Notes: a model not told the origin generated them from the sequence alone. Positions 9,300-20,061 are shown, counted from the stretch's first letter. The stretch: DNA of 64,000 nucleotides from Leptodactylus fallax (GCA_947044405.1 CAMRHE010000353.1:1-64000), one strand, 5' to 3'. Made by a program: numbers and translations.

Positions 9300-11640
9300 A
9301 GCATCACACTCCATCAATTTCCTAGGCCATACCTGTAAGTGCCATTTTATAGTCTATGCAAACGTGGACATGGTGTCCAAAAAACAATTTACATCTGTGC
9401 TCCAAAAGCCAGAATAGCACTTCTTCACATATGCATCCTGCTGTGAACCCAAACAGCAGTATATGGCCAAATGTAAAACACTGTTGTACCCAGATTAACG
9501 TACTTAATGCCATATGTAGGCATAAACTGCTGTTTGAAAACACAGCCGGGTATAGGAGGGAAGAAGCGCTATTTGGTTTTTGGAGCACAGTTTGGTTTTT
9601 AGAAGTCAAGCCACTTTTCCAGAGCCCCTGAATTGGCAGTAAAAAGGAATCCGCAGACACGTCACCCCATTTTGGAAACTACACCCCCCCAATGGATTTA
9701 TTATGTGGCATAGCAGGCATTTTTAACCCTTTAGTGTTGCATTAATGTAGCTTCCAGAAATGAATGCGCACAACCGCTTTGGAGTATCTATCTCTGGCAC
9801 GAGCAGGGCACAGCATGTTGTGCAGTGAAATGAGGTATTCCTAGAAAAATTGCCATTTTCACCTTTTACCATCAACTGCACATTCATATCTGGAAAATAA
9901 ATTAATGCAATTCTTGTGGGTTAAAAATATTCACTGCACCTCTGGATAAATTCCTTCAGGGGTGTAGTTTTCAAAATGGAGTCACGTGTCAGGAGATTCA
10001 ACTTTTCTGGCATTTCAGGAGCTCTGTAAAAGCTCCAAAAACCAAATTGTTGCTCCTTCCCTTCTGTATGCTGCTGTGTGTCCAAACAGCAGTTTATACC
10101 CAAATATCAAATTGAATACGGTATTCTGGGTACAACAAAGTCATACATGTGGGCATAAACTGCAGTTTGGGCACACAGTAGTAAGCAGAGTGCAGATTTA
10201 GCTGCTTAGTATCTGGACGCCATGTCATGTTTCCTCTAAGGTGCCAGTTTAGTGGAATTCCCTGGGGTGTAACCCCATTTCGAAAACTGCACCCCTCAAA
10301 GAATATATTTAGATCTTCCATATGTGAATGCACAATGGATGGAGAAAAATGAATATGTAAGCTCTGCGGAGCAGATTGGGAACACCAAATTCCCTAATAT
10401 TTTACCAGTAGCTCCTATGATTGGGATGGGAGGGAACTTAAGGTGTCTTTTCCCTTGTAAACTCTAAATTTGGGATGTACCCTGATATAAGCTTGCACAA
10501 CTTACACATTTCCTTGCTGCCACAGCCAGTTTTGTCCTAATGATTTGGCAAATTTTTGTCTTCACATTGTGTAAGCTATATTTTTTTTTATTTTTCTGGT
10601 GATGTATCCAAATGACAGCTTATTTTTTTGCAGGATGAGACACATTTTGTAATGACACCATCTTGGGGTGCCTATAAACTTATTAACTAAATTATAATAA
10701 CTTTCTTAGTGGATAAAAAAAAACAAAAAAAAAACACTGTCATTGATTTTTACCTTTTAAACTTCTTGCCACGCAGCGTATAGTGTAAGTAACATGTTAC
10801 CATTATTCTATGGGTTGATACAATTACAGCGATACCCAATTTATATTAGTTTTTATGCAATACTAAATTTTGAAGAACAAAAACCCATTTGAGCACATAA
10901 ATGTGCGAGCTGTGCTTTTTATTGGTACTGTTTTGGGGTACACATGACTTTTTGATCGCTTTTTATGCCATATTTTGGGAGGCAAGTTGTCAAAATATTA
11001 CTGCATTTTTTTTTCACGACTTTCACTGTGCAGATTATATAATGTCTCAGTTTTATTGTATGGGTTGTTACAGATGCAGCTATACCAAATACGTATTGCT
11101 TTTATTAATTTTTAGTTTTCTTTCTACATAACTCATTTTATATAAGAAAGGCTTTATTAATTTATTAAATTTAACACTTATTTATTTTTAATTTTTTTTT
11201 TTTTTTTTATATTTTTTTTGATGTCCCACTAGGGTACTTGAACCACCAATCTTCTGATAGCAGGTTCAGTATTATACACTGCAATACACATTGCAGTTGT
11301 ACACAGGAAGTCAGCCTATGCACACGTATAGGCTGACTTCCTCTTCTTTTGGTAGGATCAATCAGGTATGTGGTTCTGGAAGTCCAGGGCCAGACCCCAG
11401 GCTGCCAAAAATACATACGGGCACCCCTATAACTTAGTAAACTCTGAGATGCCTATAATCCAAGGGTTTAAAATCCCTGATCAGAGCTCAGCTGGAGCAG
11501 GGTTACAGCTAACATCAGCTACAGAGGCCTCCCATTCTTCCACCTTAATAGTACAGCATGTTGCCTTAAGGCACTGACAACAGCGCCGTACTATTATGGC
11601 TTGCCTTGCTAAGGGGTTAATTATGGTAAGCATATTACAA
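9300..11640. repeat. Anuran-type long interspersed repeat block
   Basis: This is AT-rich, non-coding repeat. It has the recurring tracts 'CCAAACAGCAGTTTAT', 'CACTCCATTTTGGAAACTACACCCC'-like pieces and 'GCAGGATGAGACACATTT'. The same tracts recur at 19500-19832, 22887-23250, 26066-27960, 57140-58596 and 61914-62285. The block ends in TTGCTAAGGGGTTAAT near 11608-11623, the complement-like counterpart of the TTTAACCCCTTAAGGAC start seen at 57140. I interpret the family as a non-autonomous DNA element with TTAACCCCTTA-like ends. Several weak ORFs here are not genes. Confidence 0.65.
11305..11342. repeat. Perfect 15-bp hairpin inside the anuran repeat
   Basis: AGGAAGTCAGCCTAT (11305-11319) and its exact complement ATAGGCTGACTTCCT (11328-11342) flank an 8-base loop. 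It lies near the 3' end of the repeat block and may be a structural part of the family. Confidence 0.8.
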
Positions 11641-11798
11641 AAATGGTCACCAGTCACCAAACAACCGTAACACAATCATAAAATCAAAGATAAGATGGGA
11701 CTTATATTTTAAAATCATTTGATATAGCAGTGATTTTAGAATATTCATGAAACATACTTCCTAAAGCATATTTAAAAAAAAAAAAAAACACTACTTAC

Positions 11799-11895
11799 AG
11801 TGATAAATTTATGAACTGGTATTTTTTCTTGTCCCTCAGCAATTGTGTAAAAGAGTAAATCTTCCAAACTTGGTAGAAGTCCTTGTTTGTTTTTG
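11799..11895 (-). CDS. GLS: Internal exon of glutaminase (kidney type)
   Basis: On the minus strand a polypyrimidine tract and acceptor (TTATGTTTTTCAG, ending at 11896) precede 97 nt. These are followed by the consensus donor GTAAGTAG (11798-11791). One frame is open throughout: one leading nucleotide completes a split codon, then come 32 codons including [19 protein letters not shown] and ending HKFIT. I recognise this as the segment just N-terminal of the catalytic domain in vertebrate GLS, the mitochondrial enzyme that hydrolyses glutamine to glutamate and ammonia. In human GLS it corresponds, from memory, to exon 2. The GLS2 paralogue differs here (FHTIAEGTER, from memory). The exon ends in phase 0. 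Neighbouring exons were not found, so the surrounding kilobases are taken as introns. Confidence 0.88.
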
Positions 11896-12861
11896 CTGAA
11901 AAACATAAGTTTTAGGAAAACAATGTTATAGTATACATATTTTATACTTAAAAAGATGATGTGAATATCAATTCAACAATTTTCCACAGATATAAAACAA
12001 GCAATTCAATGCAAAAAAACCAAATAGAAAAGCCAATGCCTCACATAGTGACACTATGGCTACAATTTATATTTGTATTGGCGTCTTCACTGTAGTGTGC
12101 ATACAAAATCACCAGACAAAAAATTCCTCCAAGTCCAACTTTTTCGTCCAGCAATATCAGTTTAAAAGAACGGACATTCAATGGATCCCATTATAGTTAA
12201 TGAGGTCCATCAAGCTCAGTATGTGACTGGTGTAGTAGCAGTCTGCTTATCCATTATTCTGGTCAAGAACAACGGATAGGCCGACAATATAGTGAACTTA
12301 TGACCGTGGAGCTGCTGCGATACACCTTTCCACTGTTTTTGAACAGCTTGAACTGCAGTAGAAATTACAACTTAACTTTTTTTCAGTATGTCATTTTGGT
12401 TATGGCAACACCTAATTTATATAAATTTTGCTGCGTTTTATTACATTTTGTAAAATGAAAAAAAAATATTTCAAAAAGAGACACAGTGCATATTCAAAAC
12501 CTATTTTCACAGATATATCATAGACTTGAGACTACGTAACGATTAATTAAAACTTCCTAGGAAATGGCCTGTTTTAATATAAAACAAATCACAGACTGTT
12601 AGAAAATAATGGTTCTTTTCACAAGACCATTTTTCTTTATGAGGCAATGTGCTTGTAGTTAATAAAGTGGCTAGCGTGTGGCCATCAAACCCTGTTGTGT
12701 AAATAAGCACAGAGAAATATTTTACCCTATTAGTCTGAAGTGCATTCCTATTTAAACAACAAGCTGGGAATGTCTGGGGTGAGTTTGATGACATTGAGTC
12801 ATAGGAATTCAATCACTACCTTTTTAATAAATTGAATTTAATTTGATTAATTAGAGAACCA
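11896..12861. other. Intron-like sequence, no recognised element
   Basis: This is AT-rich sequence directly upstream of the GLS exon on the minus strand. I see no splice-bounded open frame, no clear repeat termini and no RNA gene. Short tracts such as ATGGATCCCATTATAGTTAATG (around 12181) recall internal parts of MITEs, but no termini can be paired. Confidence 0.5.
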
Positions 12862-13077
12862 TAAGGTTATGTTCACATAGAAGAAAAAGAAGAAAAGGTA
12901 TTCCTCTTCATTTTTTGTCGCCGTATGTTCGGCCGCAGTCTATTCCGTCGGGAGTCTTGAGCCGCAAAATGGAGCATGACACTTATTTTTTTCTGTGTCC
13001 TGCTGTGATCTTTGCCTCCTATTGAAAAGAATGGGAGGCAGATTCCGGGCAAACCCTGGCGTGTGAACATACCCTTA
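12862..13077. mobile_element. Short MITE with TAAGG(T/G)TATGTTCACA termini
   Basis: This 216-bp unit is bounded by TAAGGTTATGTTCACA and the complement of TAAGGGTATGTTCACA, 15 of 16 positions matching. It is non-coding. It has the 'TTCACA' terminus type shared by several other MITEs in the window but a different interior. Confidence 0.7.
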
Positions 13078-13586
13078 CTGCTGCTGACTGACTGCAGTCA
13101 TCCTTTTGAGAAGCTGTTGGGAGTCAGAGCAGGAGTCGGTAGGAGAATTGGCCTACATACTCCACAGTTCTGGTATCAGGTGTGTTTGCGGTGTGTATGA
13201 GTAACGAAATCTGCTTTGTACTGCTATTGATTATTGCAAACAGTTTGCTCATTGTGGGGATGTTTGTATTGTACCGTTGGTTTTGCAAAATTTTTTGCCA
13301 AAATTGTTTCCTTGAAAAATGCATAAATAAAATCATTAAAAAGGAATACTGCAGGAAAATCTGTTACACGAGGTTATGCTTACTGCCAGGGCTGTGGAGT
13401 CAGAATAGGAATCGGACTTTTCTCTCCGTACTTTTCAGCCGGAAACCCAGCGGACCCCATTATAGTCTATGGGGTTCATGGGTTTCTGAAGGTGACCGCT
13501 TTTTAAGAAAATTAGGTTTCTGTTTTTCGGGTCCACTTGCGAAGAGCAGAAAGCCAAACGCTAGTATGAACCTAGCGTAAGAAAAC
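13078..13586. other. No gene; partial MITE at 13421-13580
   Basis: 13078-13420 shows nothing I can identify. From about 13421 to 13580 the sequence has MITE character (CCATTATAGTCTATGG palindrome-like centre and right end CTAGTATGAACCTAGCG), but the left terminus is missing or too diverged to pair. Confidence 0.45.
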
Positions 13587-13789
13587 ATTATACTGTGTGG
13601 AATCACAAATGGGATGTTAGACCTTTTGAGTAGAAGAGGGAATTAGACTGTGTGGGGGAACTCAGATGGCATTGTACTATGTGCGGTAACTAGGGGTGCA
13701 TTATACTGGGTGAGGACACTAATAGGCATAATACTGTGTAGGAGGACCAATATAACATTATACTATGTGTAAGACACTAGAGGGGTATG
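13587..13789. repeat. Degenerate ~29-bp tandem repeat
   Basis: About six to seven imperfect units begin ATTATACTGTGTG(G), with variants ATTAGACTGTGTG, ATTGTACTATGTG, ATTATACTGGGTG, ATAATACTGTGTA and ATTATACTATGTG. They are spaced 28-30 bp apart after a longer first spacing. It is a minisatellite-like array, non-coding. Confidence 0.75.
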
Positions 13790-14574
13790 TACAGTACTGA
13801 AAGCTCATGTAATCACACCAGGGACTACGAAGTAAATGTGTGGTGAGCAAATCAACATATAAGCTAACACAGGGTATAAATATTGTAAACACCCAAAGCT
13901 GCACTTTAACTCATTCCACTGAACTCCCTAAACAAAATCAGCATGAGTAGACAGGAAAGGACTCCAAAAGTAGCATAATGCAGTAAGTCGAACAAATGTC
14001 AGTCCGCGCTGTCTGAGGCTACTGGCCTTGTGCCACACCAACAGACCCAGAGACTTGTTTTAACTGCTGCTGGAGTACTAAATCCTGGAGTCAGTGATGG
14101 CTAAACCTATATCAGCCAGATAAATCAACTCTACGTGTTTCATCTTTCACAATCATCAGGGGTTATGAGGATACTGCAAAAAGCAGTGCAAGTTGCTGAT
14201 AAAGTTATGTAATTACATAACAAAACAATAAATCACAGTGGTGGTATAGTGCGACCGCTCTGATGATGGCGGTGATTACAATGAGCGCACTCTCGCCCTT
14301 ATACAGGGTTAAACTTCTTTGTGATGTCACCACCAAGCACGTGGGCAGACGGATCCATGCCCCAAGGTAAACCAATGGAGCAACACTGGGCGGCTACCTG
14401 TCAAAGCAGGACAATCCCTCGCTATGAGAGGCCCCGCCTACTACATGACGTTAGAGCCCAGCCTCCCCGTGTCTTGCGCATCAGCTGATACACAACCCAT
14501 ATACACGGGGTGCGCAGTGCTGAAACTAGTGTACTGGAAAAGCGCATTACCAGTGATTGGATGAATACATAATC

Positions 14575-14993
14575 AGGGTGGGTTCACACCTGCGTTTGAG
14601 TCCGTCCGCTGCCAATCCGAGTGAAAATCTCGGGGAACGGGATTGGCATCGGATACCGACAGGTTAGCGATGCATTGGTTAAAAACCTATTCAATTGAAT
14701 GGGTTTTTAAAGCAATGCGCGGGTGTCCGATTGCACCCTCTGCGCTGCGAATCCTTTTTTTTCGTCGGAAACAAAGTCGGACATGCAGGACTTCGTGTCC
14801 GATGAAAAAAAATGGCTTTGCAGCGCAGCGGGTGCAATCGGACACCCGCGCATTGCTTTAAAAACCCATTCAAATGAATGGGTTTTTAACCAATGCGTCG
14901 CTAACCTGTCGGTATTCGATGCCGATCCCGTTCCCCGAGATTTTCACTCGGATTGGCAGCGGACGGACTCAAACGCAGGTGTGAACCCACCCT
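14575..14993. mobile_element. Palindromic MITE, copy 2
   Basis: This is a 419-bp copy of the element at 6034-6454 with identical termini (AGGGTGGGTTCACACC and complement) and highly similar interior. The two halves are inverted copies of each other around the centre near 14785. Its flanks differ from those of copy 1, so this is an independent insertion. Peptides predicted on either strand are by-products of the palindrome. Confidence 0.85.
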
Positions 14994-15461
14994 TAGCTGC
15001 TCTCCTCCAGAGGTACACAATAATAACCAGGGGCAGGGAATCAGCTGAAGATTTTAATCTATAGTGAGAGGGAGGAATACCGAGAAATACGGGGACAGGG
15101 GGCGTGGTTAACACGTCCCACTATGCGGTCTCAACCTGTGTCAAAATTTAACCATGAAAGTGGCAAGAGATTACCGGTGTTTACTCAGAAAGGGAAACAC
15201 AAAAGACCTCAGAAGGAGAAAGAGGAAATACACATAAATGATACAAGGGCTCAAATAGCTCAAACTACAAGTGCATCTCAATAAATTACAATATCAAGTT
15301 TTTTTTTTTTTTTTTAAGTAATTCAACTGAAAATGTGAAACACATATATTATATTGAGTTATTACAAACAGAAAGTTAAAATATTATATAAAGATCAACT
15401 GTAAAAAAATTATTTAACACAGAAATGTTGGCCAAGTGAAAAGTATGTACAATAAATGCAC

Positions 15462-16305
15462 TCAATACTTGGTCTGGGCTCCTTTTGCACGAATGACTGC
15501 ATTAATGCGAAGTGGCATGGAGGCGATCAGCCTGTGGCACGGCAGAGGTGTTATGGAAGCCCAGGTTGCTTTGATAGCAGCCTTCAGCTCGTCGGCATTG
15601 TTGGGTCTGGTGTCTCTCATCTTCCTTTTGACAATAGCGGCGAGTTTGGTGAGGCGAGTTTGCTGGCCAATCAAGCACTTTTGGCAGTGTGAACAGGTGC
15701 CAAGTCCTGTTGGAAAATGAAAATTCCATCTCCAAAAAGCTTGTCAGCAGAGGGAAGCATGAAGTGCTCTAGAATTTCCTGGTAGACAGCTGCGCTAACT
15801 TTAGTCTTGATAAAACACAGTGGACCTACACCAGCATATGACATGGCTCCCCAAACCATCACTGATTGTGAAAACTTCACACTAGACCTCTTTTCTCTAC
15901 CATACCCTATTACACACAAACACACACACACGTCATCATATTCATACATATTCAGTTTACTCCACACTGTCTTGTGCTTACCAGTCAGCACACTCTCTTT
16001 GACTATTATCCCACCTGTCAATCCATCGCATTTACTTCATTATCACAACTACTACTTTTGTTTTTATCATTAATACTATTATTGTTTTTATTATTATGAT
16101 TATCAGCAGTAATTTTCTTCATCCTATTTAATTTTTATCATCACTACTCCGTAGTCTCTTCACCCCAATTTCCATTAATATACTTTGATACAGCACTCTG
16201 TGAACAGCCAGCTTATTTAGCAATGACGTTTTGTGGTTTACCTTTCTTGTGGAGTGTGTCAATGACTGCCTTCTGTACATTTGTCAAGTCAGCAGTCTTC
16301 CCCAT
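15462..16305 (-). pseudogene. Tc1-type transposase remnant
   Basis: The N-terminus starts at 16305 with MGKTADLTNVQKAVIDTL, a helix-turn-helix domain. It hits a stop codon about 35 residues in (near 16200). After the unrelated stretch to about 15893 the catalytic core resumes with SVMVWGAMSYAGVGPL and FIFQQDLAPVHTAK (second catalytic Asp) near 15890-15690, then continues in another frame to 15462 (PLRINAVIRAKGAQTKY). The first catalytic Asp region is missing. It is inactive; identification by these blocks is secure. Confidence 0.8.
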
Positions 16306-16506
16306 GATTGTGTCGCCTACTGAACCAGACTAAGGGACCTTTTTAAACGCTGAGGAAGCCTTTGTAGCTGTTTTGGGTTAATTATTCTAATTTTCTGAGA
16401 TAATGACTTTTGGGTTTTCCTTGGCTGTAATAATAATAATAATAATAATAATAGTCCTTTAATTGTCCCACAATGGGGAAATTCAGTGTGTTACAGCAGC
16501 AAAGAT

Positions 16507-16864
16507 ATGGACAGGGACATCTCTCCTTGAGGAGAGCACCAGTGAAGGTGTGTAGAGTTTTGAGTTGCCTTTCGCCCTCTACTACTAAGCATCTACATAT
16601 CACAAGGCATTATGGGAAAGGAGCTGGGTGCTCATGCGCCCTCTGTTGGATGTAACAGATCCTCAGTTTGCTTTTGACTCACCGAGTCTTGAGACAGCAA
16701 AAGGGATTTTAGCCAAGCCAGTTTATGCAGATAAGTGAAACTGGCTTGGCTAAAATCCCTTTTGCTGTCTCAAGACTCGGTGAGTCAAAAGCAAACTGAG
16801 GATCTGTTACATCCAACAGAGGGCGCATGAGCTCCCAGCTCCTTTCCCATAATGCCTTGTGATA
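16507..16864. mobile_element. Insertion with 12-bp TSD carrying a long palindrome
   Basis: AGCAGCAAAGAT occurs at 16495-16506 and 16865-16876, while the intact L2 at 58665-58680 has it once, so it is a target duplication. The 358-bp insert has about 92 bp of unique sequence and then a 265-bp palindrome. I do not recognise the family. A 12-bp duplication is longer than usual for cut-and-paste DNA transposons of this size. Confidence 0.85.
16599..16863. repeat. Near-perfect 265-bp inverted repeat
   Basis: The arms 16599-16724 and 16738-16863 are 126 bp each. By eye they differ at a single position (GGGTGCTC versus GGGAGCTC) and are separated by a 13-base loop, ATGCAGATAAGTG. The arm begins ATCACAAGGCATTATGGG. 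Such low divergence between arms implies recent formation or conversion. Confidence 0.9.
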
Positions 16865-17627
16865 AGCAGCAAAGATAAGCAGATACAAATACAACATGAA
16901 CAGAAATGTTTCAAGGTAAGAGGCATTACATTGATAGTAGACAGATAGATAGGAAGTAGCAGAGGAGGGGGGATTTAACAGGCAGAAAGATATTTCAGTT
17001 CTCTGTGTGTATTGATCTCCGCTTAGGTCAGTATTGGTTGTACAGCCTAACCGCGGTGGGGAGGAAAGACTTCCGATAGCGCTCCTTCTCACACTTAGGG
17101 TGGAGCAGTCGGTCACTGACAGTACTGCCCAGCGCGATCACCGTCTTATGCATGGGATGGGACTTCTTCCGCATGGAGCTCACCACGGACAGTATCCTTC
17201 TGTCACTCATCACCTGCACTGTGTCCAGGGGGCTCCTCAGGACAGAGCTGGCCCTTCTAATCAGCTTGTCAAGTTTCTTTCTGTCCCCCAGCAGGCCACT
17301 CCGAAGAAGATGGCTGATGTCACTACCGAGTTGAAGAAAGTCCTAAGAAGTGCCCCTCGGATTCCAAAGGCTCTCAGCCTCCTAAGCAGGTAGAGCCTGC
17401 TGTGGCCCTTCCTGTACAGGACCTCCATGTGATCTGCCCAGTCCAGCTTATTATTAAGGAGCAAACCCAACCATAATCATTAACATTAACAACATAAACA
17501 CTTGAAAACGTTCACTCTGTTTGTAATGACTCAATATAATATATGTGTTTCACTTTTTCAATTGAATTACTAAAAAATAAATAAATAAACTTTTTGATGA
17601 TATTCTAATTTATTGAGATGCACTTGT

Positions 17628-18104
17628 AGTTCCTCCATATCCCACGCTTGCATCAACCAGCATATACAGACACAGTAGAACTATAATAAGCCCCTATATA
17701 CCGCGTTGCAAGCAACATGTACAACAATAAAAAAAAAGGCATAAAGAGACTATATGCAAAGGAGGGAGAGAAACTCCTTGTTATCGCTATATGTGCAGTC
17801 TAAGCAAACCCCAGTGTATGTATTAATATTTTAATAAAAAAGCATCAACTGCGTTATAACTCTAGAATCATAAGGTTGAGGCATATAGAAGTGATGAGGA
17901 CCTTATATATTAATGAACCAACATCCGGATACTGCGGGGACTCGAACCATACATTAAGTTAAACAAATGTCACTTTTACCAAATAAAACACGTTAAATCC
18001 TGCTGTTCATTTAAGGCATGGAGTTGTATAGTGTTCAGTCAGTAAATCCATTGGGATTCTTTCTGTAAGATCAAATTGTCCCAATCCCCCCTCTCAATAG
18101 TGGT
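17628..18104. other. PLE 3' region, no gene
   Basis: AT-rich sequence between the Tc1 end and the PLE coding remnant. I see no ORF or repeat terminus. It probably belongs to the 3' non-coding part of the minus-strand PLE. Confidence 0.45.
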
Positions 18105-18160
18105 CTAACATGTTCAATTATCTTAAATCTCAAACCTGTCAGCTGACCTCCATGAAGTTG

Positions 18161-18457
18161 TCAAAAGTGACGAGAGATAGGGGTGTCGCGTTCATTATCC
18201 ATGCCGCAGACATGATCTCTGATCCTTCTCCTCAACTGCCTCTTGGTCTTACCCACATAACTGTAAGGGCAAGGAAAACTGAGGAGATAAACCACCCCCA
18301 TAGTGGCACAGTTCACAAAATTCCTGCACCAAAATCTTTGGCCTGTAGTGGTATTCGTAAAGCCCTTACTCTGTGCAATATATTCACATGCAGTACATGC
18401 CCCACACCTAAAGGTGCCTTTTGGTTTTGGGGGGAGCCAGGTGGTTGAGGTAAACAA
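18161..18457 (-). pseudogene. PLE GIY-YIG endonuclease fragment
   Basis: This is the C-terminal part of a Penelope-like polyprotein from a lineage different from the one at 8048. It shows the zinc-binding cluster GTFRCGACTACEYI and a GIY-YIG core VVYLLSFPC...YSYVGKTKRQLRRRIRDH, then ends after about 99 codons. Upstream coding (RT C-terminus/linker) can be followed in part to about 18660 in another frame. The KTxRxLxxRxxxH pattern is canonical. It ends prematurely relative to known PLE C-termini, which continue past the endonuclease. Confidence 0.8.
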
Positions 18458-18774
18458 CTGAGGACCAAACAGTTCTTAAGGTTTTTCCTTAAGGAGGTCT
18501 GGACATTTAACTTCTCCTGAGGTAATTTATTGTAGTCTTTTGTTTTTCCAAGCTAGATTGGGATTCAGTTTCCCAGATCCACAAAAAAGTCTAAAATAAA
18601 TGTATGTTTAGAACACTGGAGAGGGCTTAGCTAAGGTATCTTCTTCTAAGCCATTTCTCTCAGAGGTGGGCAATGTATAACTCCTTTGAGTGAAGGGAGA
18701 TTTCTAAACTAGCAGTCACTAATAACATATGACAGCAAACAGAGGTGAGATGGACCCACACCTTCTACATTATA

Positions 18775-19124
18775 AGGCCGGTTGCAGACGACCATGGCCG
18801 TGGTCAGTGTGCTATCCGTGTATTTCATGGATAGCACACTGACCCATTCTTTCTATGGGCCCGTACACACGACCGTGAATTTTACGGTCCCGTGTGTGGG
18901 CCGACAGTCCGGGTATATAGAACAGGTCAGATTCCTGTCCTATTTTGAGGCCCTTGCTTCCATGGCTCCTATTCATTTATTGAGAGGAGCTACGGAATCA
19001 CGGCCCGTGAATGGGCGGCACATGGGGAAAACGGGGATATCCCCCGTGTGCCGCCCATGCACGGGCAGTCTGTGCTTTTAATTCACGGCCGGCCAGTTGC
19101 AGCACAGTCGTCTGCAACCGGCCT
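18775..19124. mobile_element. MITE with AGGCCGGTTGCAGACGAC termini
   Basis: This 350-bp element has an 18-bp perfect terminal inverted repeat, AGGCCGGTTGCAGACGAC. An internal hairpin pairs TCAGTGTGCTATCC (about 18806) with GGATAGCACACTGA (about 18828). A GC-rich interior stands out from the AT-rich surroundings. Non-coding. Confidence 0.85.
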
Positions 19125-19309
19125 AAGACTTCAGCTGGTGAGACAGATTCTGCAGCTTTTATAAGTGTCTGCGGCAGGTGAAACAGACCCTGAACCTCTG
19201 ATAATTTCTCTGTAGCTTTTGAGACAAACTCTTTACATATGATACTGTAAATATATGTCACAGAGATTAGAAGATATGAAGGAAATGGCAGTTTGACCAT
19301 GAAATATGT

Positions 19310-19832
19310 TTTTTTTTTCTCTATGGCAATGTGAATACCTCAGAAACTGCACTGAATTTAGGTATGTCCATCTTTGAGGCAAATGAAGTGATTATTTCCT
19401 CATCTGTGGGTGAATAAGCGATAAAACAAAAGCAACCGAACATCAACCAGGATAAACGACTAATTTTGTTTACGTCGATTATTTCAGCTCGGACATTAGC
19501 AGTTTCTGTTCAGCTGTGTTTACGACCATTTCCAAAACCTATTTCTCAAGGGACTAATTCAGTTCTGAAGGGATTTTGAAAGGCCTCTGTATTAGAAACC
19601 CCCATAAATCATCCTATTTTCAAAACTGCAGGCCTTAAATAAGTCAAAACAGCATATACAAAATAGCTTAACCCTATAATGGTTTAACAGGAATTAAGAC
19701 AAAATGGAGATTAAATTTACACGTTTCAATTTCTTATTCATATTTTTCATTTAGTCCTAGAATTTAAACATTGACAAGGGTTTAAAAGGAAAAAATGCAT
19801 CACACAATTTGTTATACAAGTTCTCCTGACTA
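19310..19832. repeat. Anuran-type long repeat, left part
   Basis: This aligns by eye with 57530-57845: the tracts AGTTCTGAAGGGATTTTGAAAGGCC, TTAGAAACCCCCATAAATCA and AATGCATCACACAATTTGTTATACA occur in the same order. It continues at 22887 beyond the insertion 19833-22886. Confidence 0.75.
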
Positions 19833-20061
19833 GGGAATCACGGATCTTATATATTGGGAGTCTCCAAATTTTTATTATATTCACATAGAGAACTGAATTG
19901 GAAACACTGGTATCAAAAAAACAATTGATTATAGTGTAAAACTTAACTTTTATTAAGGTATAAGTTAAAAATGGAAATATACACCTAAAAAATTCCTTAG
20001 TGCAAAATACAAAAAGTCACACCCAAAAACCGCCTGTAATCAGCAGCAAATGGAAAATATA

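Larger units (their letters stand above)
16429..17471 (-). mobile_element. 5'-truncated L2 LINE inside the Tc1
   Basis: The lower end is an (AAT)n tail followed by CCCACAATGGGGAAATTCA, the conserved 3' end of fish/frog L2 elements. The coding part (16880-17471) is nearly identical to the C-terminus of the intact L2 at 58597-61913, apart from an 18-bp deletion near 17284 and point changes. It is truncated at the position equivalent to about 59301. Without its own 358-bp insertion it is about 685 bp. It interrupts the Tc1 just after GGCTGTAA. Confidence 0.9.
15268..17626 (-). mobile_element. Tc1-type transposon (CAAGTGCATCTC ends), interrupted
   Basis: The termini CAAGTGCATCTCAATAAATT (15268) and its near complement AATTTATTGAGATGCACTTG (ending 17626) are flanked by TA on both sides (15266-67, 17627-28), the Tc1/mariner target duplication. 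The total is 2359 bp, of which about 1043 bp is a secondary L2 insertion (16429-17471). A further stretch at about 15893-16185 (AC-rich microsatellite plus unrelated sequence) replaces the middle of the transposase gene. Confidence 0.85.
13800..18700 (-). mobile_element. Penelope-like element remnant, multiply interrupted
   Basis: The C-terminal coding part lies at 18161-18660 and the 3' region extends to about 13900. That region includes CTACGTGTTTCATCTTTCACAATCATCAGGGG near 14135-14165, a motif of Penelope terminal repeats and related to 22355-22400. The MITE 14575-14993 and the Tc1 15268-17626 are later insertions. The RT is missing. The left boundary is uncertain. Confidence 0.55.

Noticed and set aside
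10901..11131. Hydrophobic 76-codon frame
   Set aside because: Lies in T-rich anuran repeat, which gives Phe/Leu-rich chance frames.
13587..13789. CRISPR-like array
   Set aside because: Units are degenerate and directly adjoining without unique spacers, in a vertebrate genome.
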